NCBI GenBank assembly: GCA_049790315.1
Contig: JBAQYV010000095.1
Coordinates: 1-38,503, forward strand
From: DASPOJ01 sp049790315
GTDB taxonomy: Bacteria > Acidobacteriota > Terriglobia > Acidiferrales > UBA7541
Direction of reading: 5' to 3'
DNA length: 38,503 nucleotides
Shown here piece after piece: positions 18,196-26,019 of this stretch (its first letter is position 1; every line of letters begins with the position of its first letter). A program made the translations under genes and the position numbers. Below the pieces are notes generated by a model, which saw nothing but the letters and a program-made list of their open reading frames with translations, ran no database searches and was not told the DNA's origin.

Positions 18196-20370
18196 CTAGT
18201 GCCCGGTGTCACCTCCCGGTGCCACATGGAGCTTCGGCGCGACATCAATCGCGTACAGTCCTTCGGTAACCGACGCCGCATAAAAGATTATGTAAGAAAT
18301 TGGTGACGGCGAATCTGAGGCTTTAAGCGAACTGGGCATTCCTGTGACGCTTGACGAGCCCATCGAATTTCTCGTGGTCATCACCGCCGAGAACAACCCT
18401 TCCGCCACGCTGCCGTCCAGACGCCGCCATGTCCGGCCGGCGTCGTCTGACAGATAGAGCCCTCCAAACTGCATGGCTGCCAGAAAATACGAGCCGGCCA
18501 TCGCCACGTCCTGCACAGGAACCTCCGGTAACCCGTGACCTGGCGCGCCCCAGGTCTTGCCGGCATCTCGCGAGATGAAAAGCCCCTTGTAGGTTTCCAC
18601 CAAAAGCGTAGGCGCGGATCCCCCCGAATGAGCCACGTCGTTTTCGGCCACTTCCAATTTCTGAATCACGCCGAGCGACGGCGGCAAGTCGATCCATTTC
18701 CAGGTAGCTCCTCCGTCCGCGGAATGCGCGATGGAAATCAGTGAACCAATCCATATCGCCTTGCCGTCGCTTGAGACGCGCACGGATTCCACCGGGATTT
18801 TGGTGAGCGCGCCGATATGAGCCGCGGTCCAATTCGCGCCGCGGTCGGCGGAAGCCAGCAAGCCCGTGGGCGTCGCCGCGTACCATTTGTTTCTCGCGAA
18901 AGCCATGTCGCTCACCTGCGCGTCAAAGCTGACATCTCGCTGCCTCGATGAGGCTGCCGACGCGCTGCTCGGATGGCCGCTCGCCGCGCGGCGTTCCGGC
19001 TTTGCCGATACCGTGGCCGGCGCGCGGCCTGCGCGAATCCACATAGATTTCGATTCGTCGTAACGTTCGAGGCCTCCGGCCGTTAGCGTGGCCCACCAGC
19101 CATCCGGCGACGCGTAAATCCGGCCGAGCGTAGCCTGTGTCGGCCCCTGCCCCGTCGGCCTCCACGTGTGCCCAGCGTCGTCCGAGCCCAAAAGAAAATC
19201 CGGCGCATTCGCCAGCGCGATCAAAAAAGCGCCGCCGTGCGTTGCATCGAAGGCCGCGGTGAAGACCTGGCGATGAAAAAAGCCGCCATTCGCTTCGTGA
19301 AAATTCGCGCCGCCATCGTCGCTGGCCAGCACGCCGCGTTGCTCGACGCCAATCAGCACTCGATCGGGCGCGCCTGCCCCCACGACCATGGCCGTCACGG
19401 ACCAATCGGCCGGCGTGATTCGCCGCCAGGTCGACCCTGAATCGGTCGTCTTCCACAAGCCTTCAGTGGTCGCCGCGAAAACAATCTCGGGCCGCGCCGG
19501 GTCCTGCAGAATCTCGACCGTGCGCCGCGCGGTGTAAGGAATCCCCTGAACTTTTTGCCAAATCGCGCCCGCGGTGTCGCTGCGATAAATTCCCGAACAC
19601 GCGCTGGCGTAAACGCGTCCGGGGCGCGCGCGATCTGCGAGCAGACTCATCACGTCGGAATCGTCGATCATGCCGTCATGAATCGGGCTCCAATGCAGCC
19701 CGCCGTCCGTGGTTTTCCACGGCAAATGAAATGTGCCGGCATAGATCGTATCGGCATTCGCCGGATCTACGGCTACGGAATCGAGGTTGCGCAGCTCCGG
19801 ATCGTCTTGCGGAGAAATTCGCGTCCAAGTTTTGCCGCCATCGCGCGTGCGATAGACGCCGTCGAGCGTTCCCGCGACCAACGTGACGCCGCGCGCCGTG
19901 GCATGTGCTGCAACATTTTCAGCATCGATCGCGGCATCGCCGGCCTCCGAATTCCCGAATACCAACGCGCGCACGGCCTTGCCCGCAAGTCCCGCCGGCA
20001 ACCACGTTCGTCCGCCGTCCGCGCTCCGAAAAACGCCGCCTCCCGCGGCGGGATCGCGCGTCCACGTCGCGGCGTAGAGGGTTCCGCCATCTCGTGGATC
20101 CACCAGGATCGCCGTCACCACCGAATCCAAGCGCGATCCCGCGCGCCCGCGTAATTCCCAATGCTCGCCGCCATCGTCGGAGCCAAAAATGTGCCCGTCC
20201 GCCGTGCCCAAATAAACGCGCTGCGGTTTTTCCGGGTCTTGACCGAGCGACAACACGTCGCCGCCCTCAGGCCCCAGCGGCCGCAGGATTTGCGCGTGAG
20301 CGGTCGCCGCGATAAAAACACACAAGCAAAACAGGGCGGCGGCAATCGGCTTCATGTTCAATGATTTCAT
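18196..20370 (-). CDS. Secreted sortilin-like protein with 12 Asp-box (BNR) motifs
   Basis: A 724-aa exported beta-propeller protein. The signal peptide ends at TAHAQ. The mature part has twelve Asp-box motifs of the form S-x-D-x-G-x-T-W: SDDGGEHW, SADGGRTW, TRDGGKTW, TTDGGLHW, SDTAGAIW, TTDSGSTW, SDDGGANF, SDDAGHTW, SADRGANW, SADGGATW, SRDAGKTW and SDDAGRTW. They sit in blades with YAGT/YLGT strands, as in VPS10/sortilin-like and photosystem-stability-factor-like proteins. Such proteins occur as secreted or surface proteins of unknown binding function; sialidase catalytic residues are not evident. Start ATG 20370 overlaps a TAGAAT box; the second ATG at 20355 gives a cleaner signal peptide (MKPIAAALFCLC...) and may be the real start. 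It is preceded on the same strand by the OmpA-like gene, but a terminator separates them. Confidence 0.85.
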   Translation of the reverse strand: MKSLNMKPIAAALFCLCVFIAATAHAQILRPLGPEGGDVLSLGQDPEKPQRVYLGTADGHIFGSDDGGEHWELRGRAGSRLDSVVTAILVDPRDGGTLYAATWTRDPAAGGGVFRSADGGRTWLPAGLAGKAVRALVFGNSEAGDAAIDAENVAAHATARGVTLVAGTLDGVYRTRDGGKTWTRISPQDDPELRNLDSVAVDPANADTIYAGTFHLPWKTTDGGLHWSPIHDGMIDDSDVMSLLADRARPGRVYASACSGIYRSDTAGAIWQKVQGIPYTARRTVEILQDPARPEIVFAATTEGLWKTTDSGSTWRRITPADWSVTAMVVGAGAPDRVLIGVEQRGVLASDDGGANFHEANGGFFHRQVFTAAFDATHGGAFLIALANAPDFLLGSDDAGHTWRPTGQGPTQATLGRIYASPDGWWATLTAGGLERYDESKSMWIRAGRAPATVSAKPERRAASGHPSSASAASSRQRDVSFDAQVSDMAFARNKWYAATPTGLLASADRGANWTAAHIGALTKIPVESVRVSSDGKAIWIGSLISIAHSADGGATWKWIDLPPSLGVIQKLEVAENDVAHSGGSAPTLLVETYKGLFISRDAGKTWGAPGHGLPEVPVQDVAMAGSYFLAAMQFGGLYLSDDAGRTWRRLDGSVAEGLFSAVMTTRNSMGSSSVTGMPSSLKASDSPSPISYIIFYAASVTEGLYAIDVAPKLHVAPGGDTGH

Positions 20371-20374
20371 TCTA
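20369..20374 (-). promoter_or_regulatory. TAGAAT box at the start of the Asp-box gene
   Basis: TAGAAT (minus strand) overlaps the first ATG and ends 13 nt before the second in-frame ATG at 20355. If it is a -10 box, the first ATG is not transcribed and translation would start at 20355 with a leader of about 7 nt. It lacks the TGN extension and an obvious -35. Confidence 0.3.
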
Positions 20375-20533
20375 GGTTCTGGTCGATCGTCCAGACAACA
20401 AGCCTCGCGGATGAGACTGCGCGCAGTTGGCTGTTGCGCCGCGGCTCGCGCCTCAATATCGTTGCGCAACATCGTTCCGCTACTTCGTCTCGCGATATGA
20501 TCTCGCGACATCGTCTGACAACATCGCCGGCGC

Positions 20534-20584
20534 AAAAAAGTTCGGGCTCCGCACCGGCCATTGCACGCCGACGCGGAGCCCGAA
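20534..20584 (-). terminator. Rho-independent terminator of the OmpA-like gene
   Basis: A perfect 12-bp inverted repeat (20541-20552 and 20573-20584, TTCGGGCTCCGC and its complement) encloses a 20-nt loop. On the minus strand it is followed by C and a run of six T (20539-20534). It stands 34 nt after the stop codon at 20618, so it ends the OmpA-like transcript and insulates the Asp-box gene. Confidence 0.88.
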
Positions 20585-20617
20585 GCTAGAGTAACAATTG
20601 ACGCTCAGCGCGTCACG

Positions 20618-22735
20618 TCAGTACGTCGCGCCTTCCGGCACCCAGATGACGTCGATGCGCCGGTTTTCCTTGCCCGCGCCCATTGTGCCGGTGCCACCGC
20701 GAGTAGTGATGCGCGACGCGTCAATTCCCTTTTCGCCCAGGTATTTGACGGCATTTTGCGCTCGCAGTGTGGCCAGCTTGTCGGGGTGCATTTCCTTCGG
20801 ATCGGAGTAGCCCACGATTACGGCCGAAGCGTGCGGATCGTTCTGCAACCGCAACGCGACGTCGTCCAGGATGCGCTTGCAGACGTTGTCCACTCGCGGC
20901 GATCCCGCCGGCGAGAACAAGCACTCGCCGAGCTTGCTCGCCTGTGGCGGCGGTGGCGGCGTCTTCGCTTCTACCGCGACCGTGCAATCGGCTGCTCCGC
21001 CGCGTCCATCGTCCGCGCGTCCGGTGACCGTGTAGTTGCCGGCTGCAACGCCCGTGGTATCGAGATCCACGGTCGAGCCTGTGCCGACGATTTGTCCGCC
21101 ATTGGTCTGCCACGTGAACGTAAGCGTATCGCCATCGGGATCGCTGGCGTTCGCCGTGATGTGCACCTTTTCGCCGATGAACACCGAGCTTCGATCGGCC
21201 GAGCACGATATCACCGGCGGATGATTCGGCTTGGCGATCACTTGAATGTCTACGCTACCGGTCGCGGTGCCGCCGTGTCCATCATCCACATGAACGGTTA
21301 CTGTGCAGGTTCCGATCGGCACTCCGGCCGAGAGCCAGTGCACCTCGGGACCCGTGCCATCGACGCCGCCGCAATTCGCCGTGTAGTTGTACGTCAGCGT
21401 ATCGTTGTCCGGAGAACTCGCCGGGCAGTTGACCGCAACCTGATCGCCCGATCCAAAATAAACGGATGTCGGATTCGCCGTGCAGGAAACCGTCGGCGGA
21501 TGATCCACCGGCGCCGCCTTCCGCGGCGCGTGTACGGCGCCCACTTTGATCACAAATCCGTTGCGATCCTGCAAGAACGGCAAATTGATCATGTAGCGGT
21601 AGCCCAGATCAACGCCCAGCCAGGAAGCCGGAAACAGCCGCACTCCCCAAATGGCATCGACCGGATCGCGCGGCCCAAACGTTTCCGTGGGAGTTGAATC
21701 CCCATAGTACATTTCGCCCGTATATTCGTTAATGAGCTGGATGCGTTTGTGTGGGAACAGCAGGATTCCGCCGCCCACCGTAAATGTCTTGGCCTGATTC
21801 AGCAGCGTAGCCCCTATGTAGGTCGGGCTGCGCACCAGAGCAATTTGCGCGTCGAAATCCAGCGCAAATAGACTGTTGAAGTTCTTGCTGACCGACGTCC
21901 CGAACTCGAAATTCGCTTTGCCATTCTGGGTGCCGTCAGCCGCCAACGAACTGAAATTCTGGCGCGTGGAAATCACCACGTCCGCGTTGATCGCGATGCT
22001 CACCGGGTCGCCGCGATCCTCGGAAACCAACCCGAATTTTGCTCCGATGGTCAGCGGTCCCGGTCCGGTTGCGGAGGCTCGTGCATACGGGTAGTCCTCC
22101 GAATAGACCGGGGGTACGGTGTTTAGACCTTGTGTCGTGTCGAGGCCAGTGGGAGTCAAATCCGTCAGAACGGCAGGATCGCCCACGTGAATGTGCGAAG
22201 CCGCGATGTCGTTCACATACAGCTCAAGCCAGTCGGTCACGCCGTAACCCACGTTGACGCCGTAATCCGTAATCACCAGGTCGCCCGGCATCCGGCCAAA
22301 CCGGTTGGCGTAGGCGGAAACGGAAATCCCATATTTTGGCAGGACGTTTCCGCTCGCGACCGTGAACAGGCCTAATGTGCCGCCGGTGGTCGGAAGCAAG
22401 CCGTAGTTGTCCACCGACCGTTCGCTTACCGAGGCCGTTCCGCTCATAACTGGATCCGCCGCCGCCGGCATGATCGCGGAAGCTGGCGCAAACAGTGGCG
22501 ACGCTGCGGGCGCCGGTTCCGCGACCGCCGCGCTGTTTGCTGAACTCGCAGGAACCGCGGCCGGCAACGAAGCCGCGCCAGCATTCGTGCTGGCGCTCGC
22601 GTTGCTGCCCGCATTCTTCTTGGCGCTGTCGCTTGAGCTTGGATCATTGGCGGCTCTGGCCGGCGCGAGCGCAAACAACATCGCGCTCAGCGCCAATAAC
22701 CCGGCGGTACGGAATGATAATCTTGACGCTCGCAT
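20618..22735 (-). CDS. Outer-membrane-type protein with Ig-like repeats and OmpA domain
   Basis: A 705-aa envelope protein. Signal peptide MRASRLSFRTAGLLALSAML with cleavage after APARA; then an Ala/Ser/Asn-rich linker (to about 95). Residues about 110-400 have alternating beta-barrel-like strands (TIGAKFGLVSEDRG, FEFGTSVSKNFNSLFALDFD, GVRLFPASWLGVDLGYRYM). Two Ig/PKD-like repeats follow, each opening with HPPVISCSA or HPPTVSCTA and ending DDG-GGTA/RGGAA. A C-terminal OmpA-like peptidoglycan-binding domain (about 600-705) has VIVGYSDPKEMHPDKLATLRAQ and ITTRGGTGTMGAGKENRRIDV. ATG 22735 is chosen for the GGAGGT just upstream. It probably anchors the outer membrane to the cell wall. A promoter upstream and a terminator downstream mark it as a single-gene unit. 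Confidence 0.88.
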   Translation of the reverse strand: MRASRLSFRTAGLLALSAMLFALAPARAANDPSSSDSAKKNAGSNASASTNAGAASLPAAVPASSANSAAVAEPAPAASPLFAPASAIMPAAADPVMSGTASVSERSVDNYGLLPTTGGTLGLFTVASGNVLPKYGISVSAYANRFGRMPGDLVITDYGVNVGYGVTDWLELYVNDIAASHIHVGDPAVLTDLTPTGLDTTQGLNTVPPVYSEDYPYARASATGPGPLTIGAKFGLVSEDRGDPVSIAINADVVISTRQNFSSLAADGTQNGKANFEFGTSVSKNFNSLFALDFDAQIALVRSPTYIGATLLNQAKTFTVGGGILLFPHKRIQLINEYTGEMYYGDSTPTETFGPRDPVDAIWGVRLFPASWLGVDLGYRYMINLPFLQDRNGFVIKVGAVHAPRKAAPVDHPPTVSCTANPTSVYFGSGDQVAVNCPASSPDNDTLTYNYTANCGGVDGTGPEVHWLSAGVPIGTCTVTVHVDDGHGGTATGSVDIQVIAKPNHPPVISCSADRSSVFIGEKVHITANASDPDGDTLTFTWQTNGGQIVGTGSTVDLDTTGVAAGNYTVTGRADDGRGGAADCTVAVEAKTPPPPPQASKLGECLFSPAGSPRVDNVCKRILDDVALRLQNDPHASAVIVGYSDPKEMHPDKLATLRAQNAVKYLGEKGIDASRITTRGGTGTMGAGKENRRIDVIWVPEGATY

Positions 22736-23114
22736 CGTTACCTCCACACTGCACCCCTCATATGGAAAATGGCGTTATCGCTTGGGGGGAGACACTTCGG
22801 AGCAACTCGCACGGCGACCCTTCCGCCACACGGAATTGTCTATTGCTTTCAATCGATCCCCAGGCGCCTGCGGGCGCCTCCCCCGGAAGCAAATCAAAAG
22901 CGGGCCCAACTACGCGAACATTATAATGTACCGGGAGGCGGCTGAAAACCCAAGAGTTCGGCCTTTTACGAGACGTTCCACACGGGCCACCTTCTTCGCA
23001 GATTCAACATCTGAACCCGGATACCGTGCCAGCGTCTTCGCCGCCCGAGACCTCCATAAGATGCTATGAGCGGGATCATCGGTACGGCGCGAATCGGAGA
23101 TTTGGGGAGCTTTT
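22736..23114. other. Divergent intergenic region, 379 nt
   Basis: This region separates the OmpA-like gene (minus) from the VirB10-like gene (plus). It carries the palindromic -10 region near 22920, the GGAGGT of the minus gene and GGGGAG (23104-23109) of the plus gene. A TGC-TATGAG at 23062-23070 could be a weak extended -10 for the plus gene. No small gene was recognised. Confidence 0.55.
22920..22948 (-). promoter_or_regulatory. Sigma-70-type promoter of the OmpA-like gene
   Basis: Minus strand: TTTTCA (22948-22943), 17-nt spacer, TATAAT (22925-22920). The -10 lies inside a perfect 12-bp palindrome ACATTATAATGT (22918-22929), so a TATAAT also faces the divergent gene at 23115. The leader to ATG 22735 would be about 178 nt. 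Confidence 0.55.
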
Positions 23115-23846
23115 ATGAAACGCGTCAGCGTATTCGGGATCGCCTGCCTATTTACCGCGGCAACACTCACCGCGTTTCTCGCGGTCGCGCAGGCCGCACC
23201 GCAAAGTAATTCCGCCGGCGCCGCGCAAGCGAAGCCATCCGAACAGCCGGCGCAACCCGTGCCGCAGGCTCCCGCCGCGCTCAATGCCAGCGACGCCGTG
23301 CCCAGCGGCACGCATTTTCTGGTGCGCCTTGACGATGCCTTGAACACCGCCAAAGACAAAGCCGGCAGAAAATTCACCGTCACAATTATCGAGCCGCTCG
23401 AAACCGAAGGTGGCGCGGTCCTGCCGCCGGGCAGCAAAATCACGGGCCATATCAATCGCGTGGAGTCCGCGGGCGTCACGGGACGCGCGCGACTCTGGCT
23501 CACTTTTGACGATATCCATGCCCCGGGCGGGCGCCAGGCGATCGTCGCTGAGGTTAGCGGTGTTCCCGGCGATGGAAATGTGAAACCGGACGCGGGCAAG
23601 GAAGGCGACATCGAAGCGCGTCACGGTTCCGCCGCGCGTGAAGCCGAAGTCTCCGGCGCGGGCGCCGCAGTAGGTGCCGCCGTCGGAGGCGCTGCCGGCG
23701 GTGGCCGCGGCGTAGCCGTGGGCGCGATCACCGGCGGAGCGATCGCGTTTCTCGCCTCCCGCAACTACGCTCAGGAAATTCATCTATCGAAGGGAACCAG
23801 GATCGACTTGGTTCTCGATCGCCCGCTGTATATCGCGCAACCTTAA
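23115..23846 (+). CDS. Secreted VirB10/TrbI-like protein with glycine zipper (paralogue 1)
   Basis: A 243-aa exported protein. Signal peptide (MKRVSVFGIACLFTAATLTA, cleavage near AQA), then an Ala/Pro/Gln linker. The core begins VPSGTHFLVRLDDALNTAKDKAG, continues LPPGSKITGHINRVESAG and RARLWLTFDDI, passes through a Gly/Ala-rich glycine zipper (GAAVGAAVGGAAGG, about 185-215), and ends LSKGTRIDLVLDRPLYI. The order of an IPAGS-type strand, a W/L-rich strand and a GT-R-D-V-DR end resembles the C-terminal domain of VirB10/TrbI of type IV secretion. No other secretion genes are near, so a role in the envelope outside secretion is likely. GGGGAG stands 5 nt before the ATG. A second copy lies at 30042-30986. 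Confidence 0.75.
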   Translation: MKRVSVFGIACLFTAATLTAFLAVAQAAPQSNSAGAAQAKPSEQPAQPVPQAPAALNASDAVPSGTHFLVRLDDALNTAKDKAGRKFTVTIIEPLETEGGAVLPPGSKITGHINRVESAGVTGRARLWLTFDDIHAPGGRQAIVAEVSGVPGDGNVKPDAGKEGDIEARHGSAAREAEVSGAGAAVGAAVGGAAGGGRGVAVGAITGGAIAFLASRNYAQEIHLSKGTRIDLVLDRPLYIAQP

Positions 23847-23893
23847 TAAATAATGCGCCGCGCGCGGCGAAATGCATTTCCTGTGTCTTACTC

Positions 23894-24346
23894 TTAGGGC
23901 GCAACGACAAGCGTGCCCTTCATTCCGTGGTGGCCCGAGCCGCAATACACGATGCATTTGAAATCGTACGTCCCCGCCTGGACCGCGGTGAACTCGATCG
24001 CCTGCGTCTGGCCTTGTGGAATTTTGTAACTAGGCTTGTCGCCGGAGACTTTCAGGCCCGGATCGCCTTTCTTGTCGGAACCCTCCGGATATACTTCTAA
24101 CTCAAAACCGTGCTCCCTGTCCGTCGGCGTAACGTTCAGGCGCACGTGCGCGCCCTGCTTCACCTGAATCTCACTGGGAGTGAAATCAAACTTCTTGGCG
24201 CTGACCGCGATTTCCTGCACGTTATCCTGCGCGGCCGCCACATGCCGCGCAGAAATTCCCATCGTCCCCGCGGCTATCGCAATTACCGCGAGAATTGGTA
24301 TCCATCGAAGTGCCGCGCCGCGCTCGAACCGTGCGTTGTTATTCAT
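23894..24346 (-). CDS. Membrane-anchored cupredoxin with CuA-type ligands
   Basis: A 150-aa protein: a short basic start, one hydrophobic helix (about 14-38, ILAVIAIAAGTMGI) that anchors or is cleaved after AAAQ, and one cupredoxin domain (about 42-150). The ligand residues are His79 (REHGF), Cys131, Cys135, His139 and Met142: C-x3-C-x3-H-x2-M. This is the binuclear CuA pattern of cytochrome oxidase subunit II and nitrous-oxide reductase, rather than the single Cys of plastocyanin. The Glu usually found between the Cys residues is Val here. Subunit I or other oxidase genes are absent. ATG 24346 has GGAG 8 nt upstream; the longer upstream frame is not supported. It is convergent with the VirB10-like gene and likely carries electrons or copper in the periplasm. 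Confidence 0.85.
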   Translation of the reverse strand: MNNNARFERGAALRWIPILAVIAIAAGTMGISARHVAAAQDNVQEIAVSAKKFDFTPSEIQVKQGAHVRLNVTPTDREHGFELEVYPEGSDKKGDPGLKVSGDKPSYKIPQGQTQAIEFTAVQAGTYDFKCIVYCGSGHHGMKGTLVVAP

Positions 24347-24525
24347 TGCGTCTCTCCGATGTTTATAGTTTCCGTTTCGGAATTTCAGTGTCTGCCGGGA
24401 ATTCATCGGCGTCCTTTGCCGGCGGCCTGGCATTTGTGTTTTTCGAGATCGTACTGACTGGTCTATCCATCCGATTCCGAATGTATAGCATTGGTTGCAA
24501 ATCTTGGCACATGCTCGCGTCCAAC

Positions 24526-24554
24526 TTGGCATCGGCGCGCGCTACTGGTAGATT
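24526..24554 (+). promoter_or_regulatory. Sigma-70-type promoter of the second activator/kinase operon
   Basis: TTGGCA (24526-24531) and TAGATT (24549-24554) are separated by 17 nt, and TGG precedes the -10. The start would be near 24561, which is 3 nt before GTG 24564 and 27 nt before ATG 24588. Confidence 0.6.
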
Positions 24555-24587
24555 TCATCTGTTGTGCCGCGCGCGTGGCGCGCTCCC

Positions 24588-26003
24588 ATGCCTGAACCCG
24601 CAAAAACCGACTTGCAAGCGCCCCCCGCCGCCGAACGCATTCTCATCGTCGAAGACGAAGTGAATGCGCGGCAGGGTTACGAAGCGCTGCTGCGCAAATG
24701 GGGCTACGAAGTTCTGGGCGTGGGCAGCGCCGAAGACGCGCTTGCGCGGTTCGCCGAATTCGCTCCCGAAGCGCTGATCGCCGATGTCGAGCTGCCCGGG
24801 ATGAACGGCCTCGAATTGCTCGAGCGCCTGCGCGAAGAACTCGCGCATATCCCCGCCATCCTGATCACAGGAAAAGGCAGCGAAGAACGCGTGGTCGCCG
24901 CGATCGAATCCGGCGCGTTCTGGTACATCGAAAAACCGCTCAAGGCCTCCATTCTCCGCGCGCTTCTCGACCGCGCGCTCACTCGCGCGCGCGACCGCCG
25001 TCAAGTCGACGCACTCACCCGGCAATTGCGCGAGGCCGGCCGCCTCGGCGATCTCGTCGGCCAATCGAAGCCCATGCAGGACGTGATGCGCGTTGTCGAA
25101 CAGGTTGCGCCGTCTCTTGCGTCCGTTTTAATCACCGGCGAAACCGGATCCGGCAAGGAAGTTCTCGCGCGTACGATTCATCGACTTTCGCCGCGCAACG
25201 CGCGTCCTTTTGTTGCGATCAACTGTTCAGCAATTCCGGAATCGCTGATGGAAAGCGAGATCTTCGGACACGAACGCGGCGCCTTCACCGGCGCGGCAGA
25301 ACGGCGCCTCGGCTGCTTTGAGCTCGCCGACAGCGGCACGCTGCTGCTCGATGAAATCGGCGAAATGCCCGCGCCGACGCAAGCCAAGCTGCTGCGCGTG
25401 CTTGAGGATCACAAGGTGCGCCGCCTCGGCAGCAAGAGCGAAACGCCGGTGGACGTGCGCGTGCTCGCGGCCACCAACAAAGATCCCGATCGCGCCGTGG
25501 CTAAAGGCGAAATTCGTCAGGACCTTTATTTTCGTCTGAACGTCTTTCACATTCACTTGCCGCCGTTGCGCGAACACAAAGACGACATCCCCCTGCTCGT
25601 CGAAAACATGCTGCGCGACCTCAACGCCAAGCACCAGCGCCACGTTCGCGGCATCAGCGCCGATGTGCTCGATCAATTCATGAGCTACACGTGGCCCGGC
25701 AACGTGCGCGAATTGCGCAATGTGATGGAGCGCGCGGCCATTGTGTGCGACCGCGATCTGATCGGCCGCGCTCACTTGCCGGCCGAATTCGGACACGGCG
25801 CACCCGCCGGCGGCGCCGAGCTTTCCGCGCTGCGCTTCCCGATCGGAACAACGGTGGACGCTGCCGAGCGCGAGCTGATCATGCAAACTTTGGCCGCGAC
25901 GCTAAACAATAAAACGCGCTCCGCGGAATTGCTCGGTATCAGTCTGAAAACGCTGCACAACAAATTAAAAGAGTACGAAGCCGCGAAACCCTCGGGCAGC
26001 TGA
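24588..26003 (+). CDS. Sigma-54-dependent response regulator (NtrC family), second copy
   Basis: A 471-aa activator. The receiver (about 17-130) has IVEDE, Asp66 in IADVELPG and Lys in YIEKPL. The AAA+ domain has Walker A GETGSGKE, the canonical GAFTGA loop, Walker B GTLLLDEIGEMP and YFRLNVFHIHLPPLREHKDD. The C-terminal Fis-type HTH reads RSAELLGISLKTLHNKLKEY. It is a complete, apparently active regulator, phosphorylated by the kinase encoded 16 nt downstream. ATG 24588 is preferred, but GTG 24564 lies only 3 nt after the predicted transcript start and would add eight residues. Neither has a Shine-Dalgarno. It shares the domain order with the protein at 16482-17876, but the linker and HTH differ, so the two probably read different sites. 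Confidence 0.93.
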   Translation: MPEPAKTDLQAPPAAERILIVEDEVNARQGYEALLRKWGYEVLGVGSAEDALARFAEFAPEALIADVELPGMNGLELLERLREELAHIPAILITGKGSEERVVAAIESGAFWYIEKPLKASILRALLDRALTRARDRRQVDALTRQLREAGRLGDLVGQSKPMQDVMRVVEQVAPSLASVLITGETGSGKEVLARTIHRLSPRNARPFVAINCSAIPESLMESEIFGHERGAFTGAAERRLGCFELADSGTLLLDEIGEMPAPTQAKLLRVLEDHKVRRLGSKSETPVDVRVLAATNKDPDRAVAKGEIRQDLYFRLNVFHIHLPPLREHKDDIPLLVENMLRDLNAKHQRHVRGISADVLDQFMSYTWPGNVRELRNVMERAAIVCDRDLIGRAHLPAEFGHGAPAGGAELSALRFPIGTTVDAAERELIMQTLAATLNNKTRSAELLGISLKTLHNKLKEYEAAKPSGS

Positions 26004-26019
26004 CGCTTTTCAACCGCCC

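Noticed and set aside
18004..18306. 100-aa plus-strand frame in the gap after the sigma-54 promoter
   Set aside because: No ribosome site or motif, and it runs into the 3' end of the opposite Asp-box gene.
20461..20470. Palindrome GTTGCGCAAC, also at 34163-34172, as a shared operator
   Set aside because: At 34163 it lies in the spacer between ribosome site and ATG; a GC-rich 10-mer palindrome can recur by chance.
23857..23870. CGCCGCGCGCGGCG palindrome between two convergent genes as a terminator
   Set aside because: It has no proper loop and no T-run on either side; in this GC-rich sequence it may be chance.
24503..24519. TTGGCAC near 24504 as a sigma-54 promoter for the second activator
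   Set aside because: The GG and GC are one base too close; the TTGGCA-N17-TAGATT promoter nearby is better.
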